Below, piece by piece: positions 7,712 through 15,617 of a stretch of 64,000 nucleotides of DNA; positions within the stretch are counted from its first letter, which is position 1; each line of letters starts with the position of its first letter. Source of the DNA: Duganella sp. BJB476 (GTDB lineage Bacteria; Pseudomonadota; Gammaproteobacteria; Burkholderiales; Burkholderiaceae_D); contig NZ_QVIO01000006.1 in assembly GCF_003416895.1 (NCBI RefSeq), positions 1-64,000 on the forward strand. Direction: 5' to 3'. The notes under the pieces are model-generated. The model worked only from the letters and a program-made list of their open reading frames with translations. It was not told where the DNA came from and did not search any database. A program made the position numbers and the translations under genes.

Positions 7712-8185
7712 ATGAAACAAGGACTCGGAACTCAACTAAGACATCTGATCGAACTGCTCGACGGCGCGGTGCAGCAAGCCTATACCGACGCGGGCCTCGA
7801 TTACCGGCCGCGCTACACGCCGGTGATGAAGGTACTGGCGCAGCAGCAAAGCGCGACCGTCGGCGAGCTGGCCGAACTGGCCGGCATCACGCAGCCTGCG
7901 GCCACGCAAACGGTGGCGCTGATGAAGAAGGAAGGCCTGCTGCTGGTGGCTGCCAGCGGCGAGGATGGCCGGCAGCGCGTGGTGCGTCTCAGCAAGCAGG
8001 GGGAGGATTTGTTGCCCCATCTGCAGGCGTGCTGGCAGGCCACCAAGCGCGCGGCCGACAGCCTGGATGCGGAGCTGGAGTTTCCATTGTCCGAGTGTCT
8101 GGCACAAGCCATCGCCGTGCTGGAACAACGCTCGTTCGGCGAGCGCATTGGCGCAGCAAGCAAGAAAGTACGTTCAACTCCCTGA
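7712..8185 (+). CDS. MarR-family transcriptional regulator
   Basis: This 157-residue winged-helix regulator contains SATVGELAELAGITQPAATQ (helix-turn-helix) and the wing segment SGEDGRQRVVRLS, the usual D-x-R motif of MarR proteins. The helices before and after form the dimer interface. It is followed 11 bases later by a CPBP-family membrane protease, so the two are probably co-transcribed and the protease may be its target. A near-perfect palindrome just upstream (7673-7692) looks like its own operator. Confidence 0.85.
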   Translation: MKQGLGTQLRHLIELLDGAVQQAYTDAGLDYRPRYTPVMKVLAQQQSATVGELAELAGITQPAATQTVALMKKEGLLLVAASGEDGRQRVVRLSKQGEDLLPHLQACWQATKRAADSLDAELEFPLSECLAQAIAVLEQRSFGERIGAASKKVRSTP

Positions 8186-8196
8186 AGAAAGCGATT

Positions 8197-9045
8197 ATGG
8201 AAACTACTCTGAACATGGCATCGAATAAACCGACCGTGGCATCGCGGCTGATGGCAAATCCCGTGGTCCGCATCGTGCTCGGCCTGGTGCTGACCTTTGC
8301 CGCAGTGCCGCTGACGATGATCGTCGCCTCGCAGCTGGTCGCCAAGCCGTACCGCGTCGCGTGGCCGCAACTGCTGGCTGCCGTGTTCGTGTGGTTCGGC
8401 TATCGCTTTTATGTCCGCCGTATTGAAAAGCGCCAGCCGACTGAGCTGGCGACGCAGGGCATGGCGCGTGAAGTGGGCGTTGGCTTGTTGATCGGCGCCG
8501 GGCTGGTGATGTCCAGCTTTGCCGTGCTGGGAGCACTCGGTGCCTATCGGTTCGAGGGCGTCAACGCGCTGAGTTTCGCGATGCTGTTGCCGCTGGCTGA
8601 ACTGGTGCTGGTTGGCATGGCTGAGGAGATGATGTTCCGCGGCGTGATCTTCGGTGTGATCGAGCGCTCGCTGGGCAGCAAGCCTGCCATCGTGATTTCC
8701 GCGCTGCTGTTCAGCCTGGGCCATCTGCCGAATGAGGGCATCTCGGTATTGGCGATCGCTTCGCTGGCCGCGTATGGCGTGTTGCAGGCCGCGCTCTACA
8801 TGAAGACGCGCCGGCTCTGGATCTGCATCGGTACCCACATCGCTTGGAACTATTGCGTCAGTACCGTGTTCTCGTCGACCGTATCGGGCCACGCGGCCAC
8901 GGATGGCTTGCTGCGCGGCGAGCTGGCGGGCGATGCCTTGTTGACCGGCGGTGTATTCGGCGTGGAGGCTTCGCTGATTGTCGTATTGTTGATTGGCGCC
9001 GCCGCCGTGTTCTGCGTGCGCAAGGCCTTTGCCGGCAAGGTGTGA
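8197..9045 (+). CDS. CPBP-family intramembrane metalloprotease
   Basis: This is a 282-residue integral membrane protein with about eight hydrophobic segments. The three CPBP/Abi motifs are intact: EEMMFRG (EExxxR), FSLGH (FxxxH) and HIAWN (HxxxN), which together form the glutamate/histidine metal site. Relatives include CAAX prenyl endopeptidases and bacteriocin self-immunity proteins. I use ATG 8197, because the frame extends upstream only by overlapping the MarR gene. The start lies 11 bases after marR, consistent with an operon. The substrate is unknown. Confidence 0.88.
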   Translation: METTLNMASNKPTVASRLMANPVVRIVLGLVLTFAAVPLTMIVASQLVAKPYRVAWPQLLAAVFVWFGYRFYVRRIEKRQPTELATQGMAREVGVGLLIGAGLVMSSFAVLGALGAYRFEGVNALSFAMLLPLAELVLVGMAEEMMFRGVIFGVIERSLGSKPAIVISALLFSLGHLPNEGISVLAIASLAAYGVLQAALYMKTRRLWICIGTHIAWNYCVSTVFSSTVSGHAATDGLLRGELAGDALLTGGVFGVEASLIVVLLIGAAAVFCVRKAFAGKV

Positions 9046-9138
9046 TATCGCAAGACCAGCACTTATCGCATGTCTTGAGCAACTCGGGCGCATGCGGTGT
9101 TAAGGTCGTCCATGCCAGAAGCAGGCTGACGGCCAACC

Positions 9139-9657
9139 TCATTGAACCATATCCCACAAGATCTGCATGGAGTCGGGGTTTGCGGCCAGCTTGTTTGCCG
9201 CCGTCTGGATCTTGCTGAAGTAAAGTCCGTTCCTGATGCCGCGATAGTCCTTGAAGGCCTCGACGATGGGGAACTTCGCGCCGGCTGCCGTGTTCTTTTT
9301 TATCAGCGCTTGCAGATACGCGGTGCCGGTTCGGATGTTGGTGGCCTCGTCGACAAACTGCGGACTGTCGTGGAAAGCATCGGCTTCGCGGTAGAGTTCC
9401 GTCTCCGGCCTGCGGTCCTTGGGGGCTTTGGCGAGGTTGGCCAGGCGCGCCAGTTCTCGCACGGGGGCTTTCAGCAATTGCATGAGTCCCCGGGCCGAGC
9501 TGCCTTGGGCGTGGGCGTTTTTATCAAATCGTGATTCCATGTAGATCTGGCAGATGATGATGTCGCTGCTGAGCGAGGATTGATTGTTGGCCTCAACGAG
9601 CTTGCGGATTTCACGCAGCCTGGTCGCGTCGACGATTTCTTCAGTGGGATGTTCCAT
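9139..9657 (-). CDS. lytic transglycosylase-like (SLT-fold) protein
   Basis: This 172-residue protein carries a short goose-lysozyme/SLT-like core. IICQIYMESRFDKNAHAQGS provides the catalytic-type Glu followed by Ser-Arg-Phe, then ARGLMQL, and further on TNIRTGTAYLQ, the order seen in soluble lytic transglycosylases. ATG 9657 has GGGAGA at good spacing, so I reject a longer frame from 9780. No signal peptide is visible at this start. It would therefore need another export route, or it is a phage/secretion-system-type enzyme or an intracellular relative. It is divergent from the acetyltransferase at 9779. Confidence 0.7.
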   Translation of the reverse strand: MEHPTEEIVDATRLREIRKLVEANNQSSLSSDIIICQIYMESRFDKNAHAQGSSARGLMQLLKAPVRELARLANLAKAPKDRRPETELYREADAFHDSPQFVDEATNIRTGTAYLQALIKKNTAAGAKFPIVEAFKDYRGIRNGLYFSKIQTAANKLAANPDSMQILWDMVQ

Positions 9658-9778
9658 AATAAATTCTCCCGTAGCAGGCGCTAGTGATTCATTATTGTTT
9701 GGATGTGTGGCCGCGATTTGAGGCAACGCAGGAGTCGATGGCGCGCTAGAATTGGATGTCGCCGACCGGGAGCTGAAC

Positions 9779-10630
9779 ATGGTTGCATCGCCGCTGGAAG
9801 TACGTCAGATGAATGAGGCCGAGCTTGAAGTCGTGCTGGGTTGGGCGGAGGCCGAGGGCTGGAATCCCGGCCTGCACGACGCGGCATGTTTTTATGCCAC
9901 CGACCCTGGTGGATTTCTGGCCGGGGTGGTGGATGGCGAGCTGGTCGCCAGTATTTTTGCGGTGAAGTATGGCGCCGGTTTCGGCTTCATCGGCGGCTAC
10001 ATCGTCAAGCCTGCCTGGCGTGGCCGTGGCCATGGTTGGGCGCTGTGGCAGGCTGCGATGGCGCGACTGGCCGGACGCAACGTCGGGCTCGATGGTGTGC
10101 TGGCGCAGCAGGCCAACTATGCCAGGTCAGGCTTCCGTCTCGCGCATCGCAATTTCCGGTATGAAGGGCGGGGGACTGGCCGGCCGATGGATGCGTGCCT
10201 GGCGATACCGCTGTCCGCGCTGGGCGATGAGGAAATCCGCCGCTATGATCGCAGCTTCTTTCCGGAGGAGCGTGACCGCTTCCTGCACGAATGGGTAGGG
10301 CAGCGGCAGCATATTGCGCTTGGCATCGTGGGTGCGCGGGGATTGGCCGGCTACGCGGTGGCACGGCCGTGTCGCACGGGGTACAAGGTTGGCCCGCTGT
10401 TTGCCGATACGCCCGCCGTGGCGGAGCAATTATTTGCCAGCGTGCTGGGCAAGTTGGCGCCGGATGTGCCGGTGTTTCTTGATGTGCCGGAACTGAACCC
10501 GGCTGCCGTAGCGCTGGCCGAGCGTCATCAGATGCAACGCTGTTTCGAGACGGCGCGCATGTACACGCGGGAGCAGCCCGAAATCAGCATGGACAGGCAG
10601 TACGGCATCACCAGTTTCGAATTGGGCTGA
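9779..10630 (+). CDS. GNAT acetyltransferase with second C-terminal acetyltransferase-like domain
   Basis: The 283-residue protein has an N-terminal GNAT domain (about 1-130). The acetyl-CoA loop is seen as VKPAWRGRGHGWALW, followed by ANYARSGFR. The C-terminal half (about 140-283) contains RPCRTGYKVGPLFADTP and VFLDVPELN, the pattern of the YitI-like tandem GNAT family. The start at 9779 is supported by CGGGAG upstream. The frame continues nine codons further but without a better site. The acetyl acceptor is unknown, and the gene is monocistronic. Confidence 0.85.
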   Translation: MVASPLEVRQMNEAELEVVLGWAEAEGWNPGLHDAACFYATDPGGFLAGVVDGELVASIFAVKYGAGFGFIGGYIVKPAWRGRGHGWALWQAAMARLAGRNVGLDGVLAQQANYARSGFRLAHRNFRYEGRGTGRPMDACLAIPLSALGDEEIRRYDRSFFPEERDRFLHEWVGQRQHIALGIVGARGLAGYAVARPCRTGYKVGPLFADTPAVAEQLFASVLGKLAPDVPVFLDVPELNPAAVALAERHQMQRCFETARMYTREQPEISMDRQYGITSFELG

Positions 10631-10714
10631 CGTTGTCCTCTCGCAGCGGCGATGGCACGATGCCGGAACTGACCCCGTTCTCGCAAGCCAAGACCTGCCT
10701 GAGGTTTCACCAAT

Positions 10715-10743
10715 AAGAAAAGCTCGCCGAAGCGAGCTTTCTT
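10715..10743. terminator. bidirectional intrinsic terminator
   Basis: AAAGCTCGC-CGAA-GCGAGCTTT is a perfect 9-bp stem with a tetraloop (10719-10740), flanked by A-rich and T-rich ends. It sits between the convergent acetyltransferase and isocitrate lyase genes and can end both transcripts. Confidence 0.85.
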
Positions 10744-10761
10744 GTGAGGCTGGAACCGTGA

Positions 10762-12342
10762 TTAGAACTGGTTCATGGTGTTGTCTTTACCAGCGGCCTT
10801 CAGGGCTGCTTCGCCGCTGAAGTAATCCTTGTGGTCGTCGCCGATGTCCGAGCCGGACATGTTCTGGTGCTTGACGCAGGCGATGCCCTGGCGGATCTCT
10901 TTGCGCTGTACGCCAGCCACGTAGCCCAGCATGCCCTGGTCGCCGAAGTATTCCTTGGCCAGGTTGTCGGTCGACAGCGCGGCGGTGTGGTAGGTCGGCA
11001 GCGTGATCAGGTGATGGAAGATGCCGGCTTCGCGGGCTGCATCAGCCTGGAAGGTGCGGATCTTTTCATCGGCGGTGATCGCCAGTTCGGTGGTGTCGTA
11101 TTCCACGCTCATCAGCTGGGCGCGCTCGTATGCCGACACATCCTTGCCTGCGGCCTTCATCGCGTCGTACACCTGCTGGCGGAAGTTCAGCGTCCAGTTG
11201 AACGACGGGCTGTTGTTGTACACCAGCTTGGCGTTAGGGATGACCTTGCGGATTTCGCTGACCATGCCGCCGATCTGGGCGATATGCGGTTTTTCGGTTT
11301 CGATCCACAGCAGGTCGGCGCCGTTTTGCAGTGAGGTGATGCTGTCGAGTACGCAACGCGCTTCGCCAGTGTCGGCGCGGAACTGGAACAGGTTGCTCGG
11401 CAGGCGCTTAGGACGCAGCAGCTTGCCTTCGCGCTTGATGATGACGTCGCCGTTGCCCAGCGCGTCGGCCGACACTTCTTCGCAATCGAGGAAGGAATTG
11501 TATTGGTCGCCCAGGTCGCCTGGTTCGTTGGTCACGGCGATCTGCTTGGTCAGGCCTGCGCCCAGCGAGTCGGTACGGGCGACGATGATGCCGTCGTCCA
11601 CGCCCAGTTCCAGGAAGGCGTAGCGGATCGCGCGGATCTTGGCCAGGAAGTCTTCGTGCGGCACGGTGACCTTGCCGTCCTGGTGACCGCATTGCTTCTC
11701 GTCCGACACCTGGTTCTCAACCTGGATGCAGCAGGCGCCAGCTTCGATGAATTGCTTGGCCAGCAGGTAGGTCGCTTCGGCGTTGCCGAAACCAGCGTCG
11801 ATGTCGGCGATGATAGGCACGACGTGGGTGACGTGGCCGTCGATCTGGGCCTGGATGGCTGCCTTGGCTGGGCCTTCAGCGGCGTCCAGCTGGCGGAACA
11901 AGCCGCCCAGTTCGCGGGCATCGGCCTGGCGCAGGAAGGTGTACAGTTCTTTGATCAGCGCCGAGACGGCGGTTTTTTCGTGCATCGACTGGTCCGGCAG
12001 CGGGCCGAACTCGGAGCGCAGCGCGGCAACCATCCAGCCCGACAGGTAGAGGTAGCGGCGGTCGGTGCTGTTGAAGTGCTTCTTGATCGAGATCATCTTC
12101 TGTTGACCGATGAAACCGTGCCAGCAACCCAGCGACTGGGTGTACTTGGATGGGTCCGCATCGTAGGCGGCCATGTCGGCGCGCATGATCTTGGCGGTGT
12201 ACTTGGCGATGTCCAGCCCGGTCTTGAATTTGTTCTGCGCGCGCATGCGGGCGGCCGACTCGGGATTGATGGCGTTCCAGGCGCTGCCTTGTTGCTCTTT
12301 CAAACCAGCAACTGCCTTGATGTCGTCTTGATATTGGGACAT
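10762..12342 (-). CDS. aceA: isocitrate lyase
   Basis: The enzyme splits isocitrate to glyoxylate and succinate, the first step of the glyoxylate shunt used on acetate and fatty acids. The 526-residue product is the longer isocitrate lyase type found in pseudomonads and betaproteobacteria. The catalytic Cys218 lies in EKQCGH, the family's K-x-CGH loop. Other family segments include VPIIADIDAGFGN (metal-binding Asp), NNSPSFNWT and the C-terminal KDYFSGEAAL. Malate synthase is not adjacent. A ribosome-binding AGGAGAT lies upstream of the ATG. Two 15-bp palindromic sites 186-264 bases upstream (12528, 12592) are candidate operators. Confidence 0.97.
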   Translation of the reverse strand: MSQYQDDIKAVAGLKEQQGSAWNAINPESAARMRAQNKFKTGLDIAKYTAKIMRADMAAYDADPSKYTQSLGCWHGFIGQQKMISIKKHFNSTDRRYLYLSGWMVAALRSEFGPLPDQSMHEKTAVSALIKELYTFLRQADARELGGLFRQLDAAEGPAKAAIQAQIDGHVTHVVPIIADIDAGFGNAEATYLLAKQFIEAGACCIQVENQVSDEKQCGHQDGKVTVPHEDFLAKIRAIRYAFLELGVDDGIIVARTDSLGAGLTKQIAVTNEPGDLGDQYNSFLDCEEVSADALGNGDVIIKREGKLLRPKRLPSNLFQFRADTGEARCVLDSITSLQNGADLLWIETEKPHIAQIGGMVSEIRKVIPNAKLVYNNSPSFNWTLNFRQQVYDAMKAAGKDVSAYERAQLMSVEYDTTELAITADEKIRTFQADAAREAGIFHHLITLPTYHTAALSTDNLAKEYFGDQGMLGYVAGVQRKEIRQGIACVKHQNMSGSDIGDDHKDYFSGEAALKAAGKDNTMNQF

Positions 12343-12527
12343 GTGTATCTCCTAAAAATAAAGCAAGTTTGAGAAAATCGTCGAGTGAGCCGCTGCGTCT
12401 TTGTTGAAGCAAACTGCATGACTAAATAGTAGGCCATTCTGGTGCACTGCATCAAGGTCTTATATAAGACATATAACTAAATTTAATTCCTTGTTTTTCA
12501 ATGACTTGAGTATTAATTTTCGGGATG

Positions 12528-12542
12528 TGAAACGAATTTTCA
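12528..12542. promoter_or_regulatory. operator-like palindrome, copy 1
   Basis: TGAAACGAATTTTCA has TGAAA/TTTCA arms around five central bases. The match to copy 2 extends upstream as GATG. It lies upstream of aceA. Confidence 0.5.
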
Positions 12543-12591
12543 AAAGGTGAGCTAAAAGCCTCGTCAGGTTTTCGACGGCGATTTCGCGATG

Positions 12592-12606
12592 TGAAACGAT
12601 TTTTCA
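12592..12606. promoter_or_regulatory. operator-like palindrome, copy 2
   Basis: TGAAACGATTTTTCA has the same arms and orientation as copy 1 and is preceded by the same GATG. The start-to-start distance is 64 bases, close to six helical turns, which would put both sites on one face of the DNA. Confidence 0.5.
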
Positions 12607-12743
12607 GCTTTTGAGCTGGCTGGCGTATCGGCGATCTGAGCAACATTGCGCGCCGGTTAATGAATCTTTATCAGCTATGTGCAACCGTGTTGTCATATTT
12701 GCTCGTTATCATCGCTGCTTCCCTGCCTACGAGAGCCCAGCCG

Positions 12744-15443
12744 ATGTCCATCAGCCGCCGCAAATTCCTCCGCTACGCCGCCGGCGCGGGGGCGACCGCC
12801 ACTTCCATGTTCCCCGACCTGATACGTCAGGCGCTGGCGGTGCCCGCCAATAACGTCACCGGCACCCTGGCCGACGTCGAACACGTGGTCATCTTCATGC
12901 AGGAGAACCGTTCCTTCGACCATTACTTCGGCACCTTGCCCGGCGTGCGCGGCTTCGACGATCCACGCGCCATCGACTTGCCGGACGGCCGCCCGGTCTG
13001 GTACCAGCCGGACGGCACCGGCGGCTACGTGCTGCCTTTCCATTTCGACGCCAAGAACACCAGCGCGCTGTCGGTCGGCACCAACCACACCTGGAAGGGA
13101 TCGCAAGCCACCTGGCAGGGCTGGGATGCCTGGGTCAAGCAGAAGACTCCGCAGTCCATGGGTTACTTCGATCGCGGCGACCTGCCGTTCTATTACGCGC
13201 TGGCCGACGCCTTCACCATCTGCGACGCCTATCACTGCTCGATATTCGGCGCCACCGATCCGAACCGCCTGTACTCGCTCACCGGCAGCAACCAGGGCTG
13301 GATGGGCGCGATGGGCAGCCTGTACAACATCAGCGCGGCCGGCTACTACAACGCCGACCCGGCCGGGGACAACGTCACGGCCAGCGTCACCGCCGGCGCG
13401 CCCAACTGGCGCACCTACGCCGAAGTGCTGGAGGCGAACCAGGTCAGCTGGAAGGTGTATCAGGAGTGGGACAACTACGGCGACAACTACCTGGCCTACT
13501 TCAAGAACTTCCGGGTCAACCCCGACGGCAGCCATCTCAGTTCCAACGCGCCCTTGTACCAGAAGGCGCGCACGCTGGCGCCGGGTTCCACCGCCGCCAA
13601 CTCCACCGGCACCACCGGCGACTGGCTGGTCAACGCCTTTGCCGACGACGTGCGCAATAACCGCCTGCCGCAGGTGTCGTGGATCTGCTCGCCGAACGAT
13701 TACACCGAACACGCGCCCAACTCGCCCAACGCCGGCGAGAACATCACGGCGCGCCTGCTGGCCGCGCTGGTGGCCAATCCGGACGTCTGGTCCAAGACCG
13801 TGTTCCTGTTGATGTACGATGAAAACGACGGCTTCTTCGACCACGTGCCGCCCGATATCGCGCCGCTCAACGACGGCATGGGCAAGACCACGCTGGCCGA
13901 CATCGGCGCGCATGAAAACTACCAGGGCGTGCCGGTGGGCCTGGGGCCGCGCGTGCCGATGCTGGTGATTTCGCCGTGGAGCAAAGGCGGCCGCGTGTGC
14001 TCGCAGCTGTTCGACCACACCTCCAAGATCCGCTTCCTGGAAGAGTGGCTGGTGGCGGGACACGGCAAGGCGCGCGCGAATGTCCAGTGCGACTTGATCT
14101 CGCCGTGGCGCCGCGCCGTCTGCGGCGATCTCACCTCGGCCTTCGATTTCAGCGCGCCCAACAGCGCCTGGCCCGCCAGCGTGCCGAAGACTGCGGCTTA
14201 CCAGCGCGTTTCCGGCAAGCCGTATCCGACGCCGCCGGTGGTGCAGTCGCTGCCGAGGCAGGAGCCCAGCACCAGCGCGCCCGGTCCGCGCATCGCCTGC
14301 GCGTTGCCGTACGAATTGTCGGTGCAGGGCCGGCTGGCCGGCGCCAAGCAGTTCGAGCTGAGCTTCGCCAACAGCGGCCAGGCCGGCGCGGCGTTCATCG
14401 TGTATTCCAGCCTGCGCAGCGACGGCCCGTGGTATTACACGGTCGAAGCGGACAAGGAAATCGCCCACGAAATGTGGAACTGGACCGGCACCGCCTACGA
14501 CCTCAGCGCACACGGCGCCAATGGCTACCTGCGCCAGTTCAAGGGCGCGCTGGCCATCGCCGGCGGCGCGCGGCCGGAACTGCAGACCCGCTACGACCGC
14601 AGCAACGGCGACATCAGCCTGATGCTGTCCAACCTGGAAGGCACGCAGGCGTGCAGCTTCACCGTCACCGACAATGCCTACGGCGCGGCGGTGGCGAGCT
14701 ACAGCGTGGCCGCGGGCCAGACCTTGTCGGTGCCTTGCAATCTGTCGGGCAGTTTCGGCTGGTACGATTTCAGCGTCACCAGCGACGCCGATCCGCAATG
14801 GCTGCGCCGCGCCGCCGGCCACGTGGAAACCGGACAGGCCAGCCACACCGATCCGATGATAGGCACCAATCGCGTCAAGATCTTTCTCAGCACCGGCACG
14901 CCCAACGTGACGCGCGGTGGAGCCGCCGTGTTCGGCTACACGGCGCCTCCGGGCAAGATCGACGCGAAGAACTGGATAGGCCTGTACGCGGCCGGCACCT
15001 CGCCCGGCAAAGGCAATGCGGTGGTGTGGGCGTATGCGCCCAACTTCAGCGGCAGCGTGTCGTTCAACACCAGCGCGCTGGCGGTGGGCGAGTACAACGC
15101 CTGGTATCTGTACCAGAATGCGTTTGTGGCGCTGGGCGGCCCGGTCGCGGTCAGCGTCAATCAGCTGACCGCCTCGGCCGCCAGCGTCAAGCCGGGCGTG
15201 GCGATCGTCTTCAACTATGCGCTGCCGGCAGCCAAGGTCAACAGCACCAACTGGATCGGCATCTGGAAGGCCGGCGTGGCGCCCGCCGGCGGCGGCTACA
15301 TCGCCTGGCAGTACGTGACAGCGGCCAGCGGCAGCGCCAGTTTCGATACCAGCAAACTTGCATCCGGCAACTATAGCGCGTGGTGTCTCTACAACGACGG
15401 CTACGCCATCCTGGCTGGTCCCGCCAACTTCAGCGTCGCCTGA
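12744..15443 (+). CDS. Tat-exported phosphocholine-type phospholipase C with tandem C-terminal repeats
   Basis: This secreted phosphoesterase hydrolyses phospholipid head groups. ATG 12744 gives MSISRRKFLRYAAGAG, a twin-arginine signal, so I reject the longer frame from 12660. The acid-phosphatase-superfamily core contains VEHVVIFMQENRSFDHYFG, and later YDENDGFFDHV and SPWSKGGRV, as in PlcH/PlcN. A C-terminal bacterial phospholipase C domain (SYELSVQ-like, two copies, about 510-715) follows. The 899-residue length exceeds the usual 690-730. The extra part, from about residue 710, is two related Ig-like repeats (NWIGLYAAG...YNAWYLY and NWIGIWKAG...YSAWCLY). These may bind a surface polymer or membrane. 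Confidence 0.9.
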   Translation: MSISRRKFLRYAAGAGATATSMFPDLIRQALAVPANNVTGTLADVEHVVIFMQENRSFDHYFGTLPGVRGFDDPRAIDLPDGRPVWYQPDGTGGYVLPFHFDAKNTSALSVGTNHTWKGSQATWQGWDAWVKQKTPQSMGYFDRGDLPFYYALADAFTICDAYHCSIFGATDPNRLYSLTGSNQGWMGAMGSLYNISAAGYYNADPAGDNVTASVTAGAPNWRTYAEVLEANQVSWKVYQEWDNYGDNYLAYFKNFRVNPDGSHLSSNAPLYQKARTLAPGSTAANSTGTTGDWLVNAFADDVRNNRLPQVSWICSPNDYTEHAPNSPNAGENITARLLAALVANPDVWSKTVFLLMYDENDGFFDHVPPDIAPLNDGMGKTTLADIGAHENYQGVPVGLGPRVPMLVISPWSKGGRVCSQLFDHTSKIRFLEEWLVAGHGKARANVQCDLISPWRRAVCGDLTSAFDFSAPNSAWPASVPKTAAYQRVSGKPYPTPPVVQSLPRQEPSTSAPGPRIACALPYELSVQGRLAGAKQFELSFANSGQAGAAFIVYSSLRSDGPWYYTVEADKEIAHEMWNWTGTAYDLSAHGANGYLRQFKGALAIAGGARPELQTRYDRSNGDISLMLSNLEGTQACSFTVTDNAYGAAVASYSVAAGQTLSVPCNLSGSFGWYDFSVTSDADPQWLRRAAGHVETGQASHTDPMIGTNRVKIFLSTGTPNVTRGGAAVFGYTAPPGKIDAKNWIGLYAAGTSPGKGNAVVWAYAPNFSGSVSFNTSALAVGEYNAWYLYQNAFVALGGPVAVSVNQLTASAASVKPGVAIVFNYALPAAKVNSTNWIGIWKAGVAPAGGGYIAWQYVTAASGSASFDTSKLASGNYSAWCLYNDGYAILAGPANFSVA

Positions 15444-15463
15444 CCTGCGCCGACGCACATTGC

Positions 15464-15491
15464 GAGGTGTGGTGAAATCACACCACACCTC
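15464..15491 (+). terminator. strong hairpin after phospholipase C
   Basis: GAGGTGTGGTG and CACCACACCTC form a perfect 11-bp stem with a six-base loop, 21 bases after the stop codon. No T-run follows, so termination would be weak or Rho-assisted, and it may instead protect the 3' end. Confidence 0.6.
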
Positions 15492-15617
15492 CTGCATCTA
15501 ATTGATTGACCCAGCCTATTTGCAAGCGGAGAATGTGTCCCGGTGGCATGCTCTTCACGTTAAGTTTGCCCTGATGCCAGCTTTAGCAACACATAACGTT
15601 CCTTCTAGGGAGACATG

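Larger units (their letters stand above)
12343..12743. other. divergent spacer between aceA and phospholipase C
   Basis: This 401-base region contains the promoters of both genes. It is AT-rich near 12440-12540 and carries two nearly identical 15-bp palindromes, described separately. I see no gene in it. Confidence 0.6.

Noticed and set aside
7693..9045. Reading the MarR region and CPBP protease as one 450-residue protein
   Set aside because: The first 168 codons are out of frame with the MarR gene, whose own frame is convincing. The protease starts at 8197.
10762..12342. aceA as part of the xylose system
   Set aside because: It lies 6.8 kb away in the opposite orientation, lacks the shared promoter and has its own operator-like sites.
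12693..15497. 934-codon open frame antisense to the phospholipase C gene
   Set aside because: GC-rich third positions keep the antisense frame open. The product is His/Arg/Gly-rich without any domain, while the plus strand has clear motifs.
15560..15614. Sigma-28 promoter before the chemoreceptor (TTAAGTTT and GCC)
   Set aside because: The spacing between the two blocks is too short for a flagellar-type promoter.
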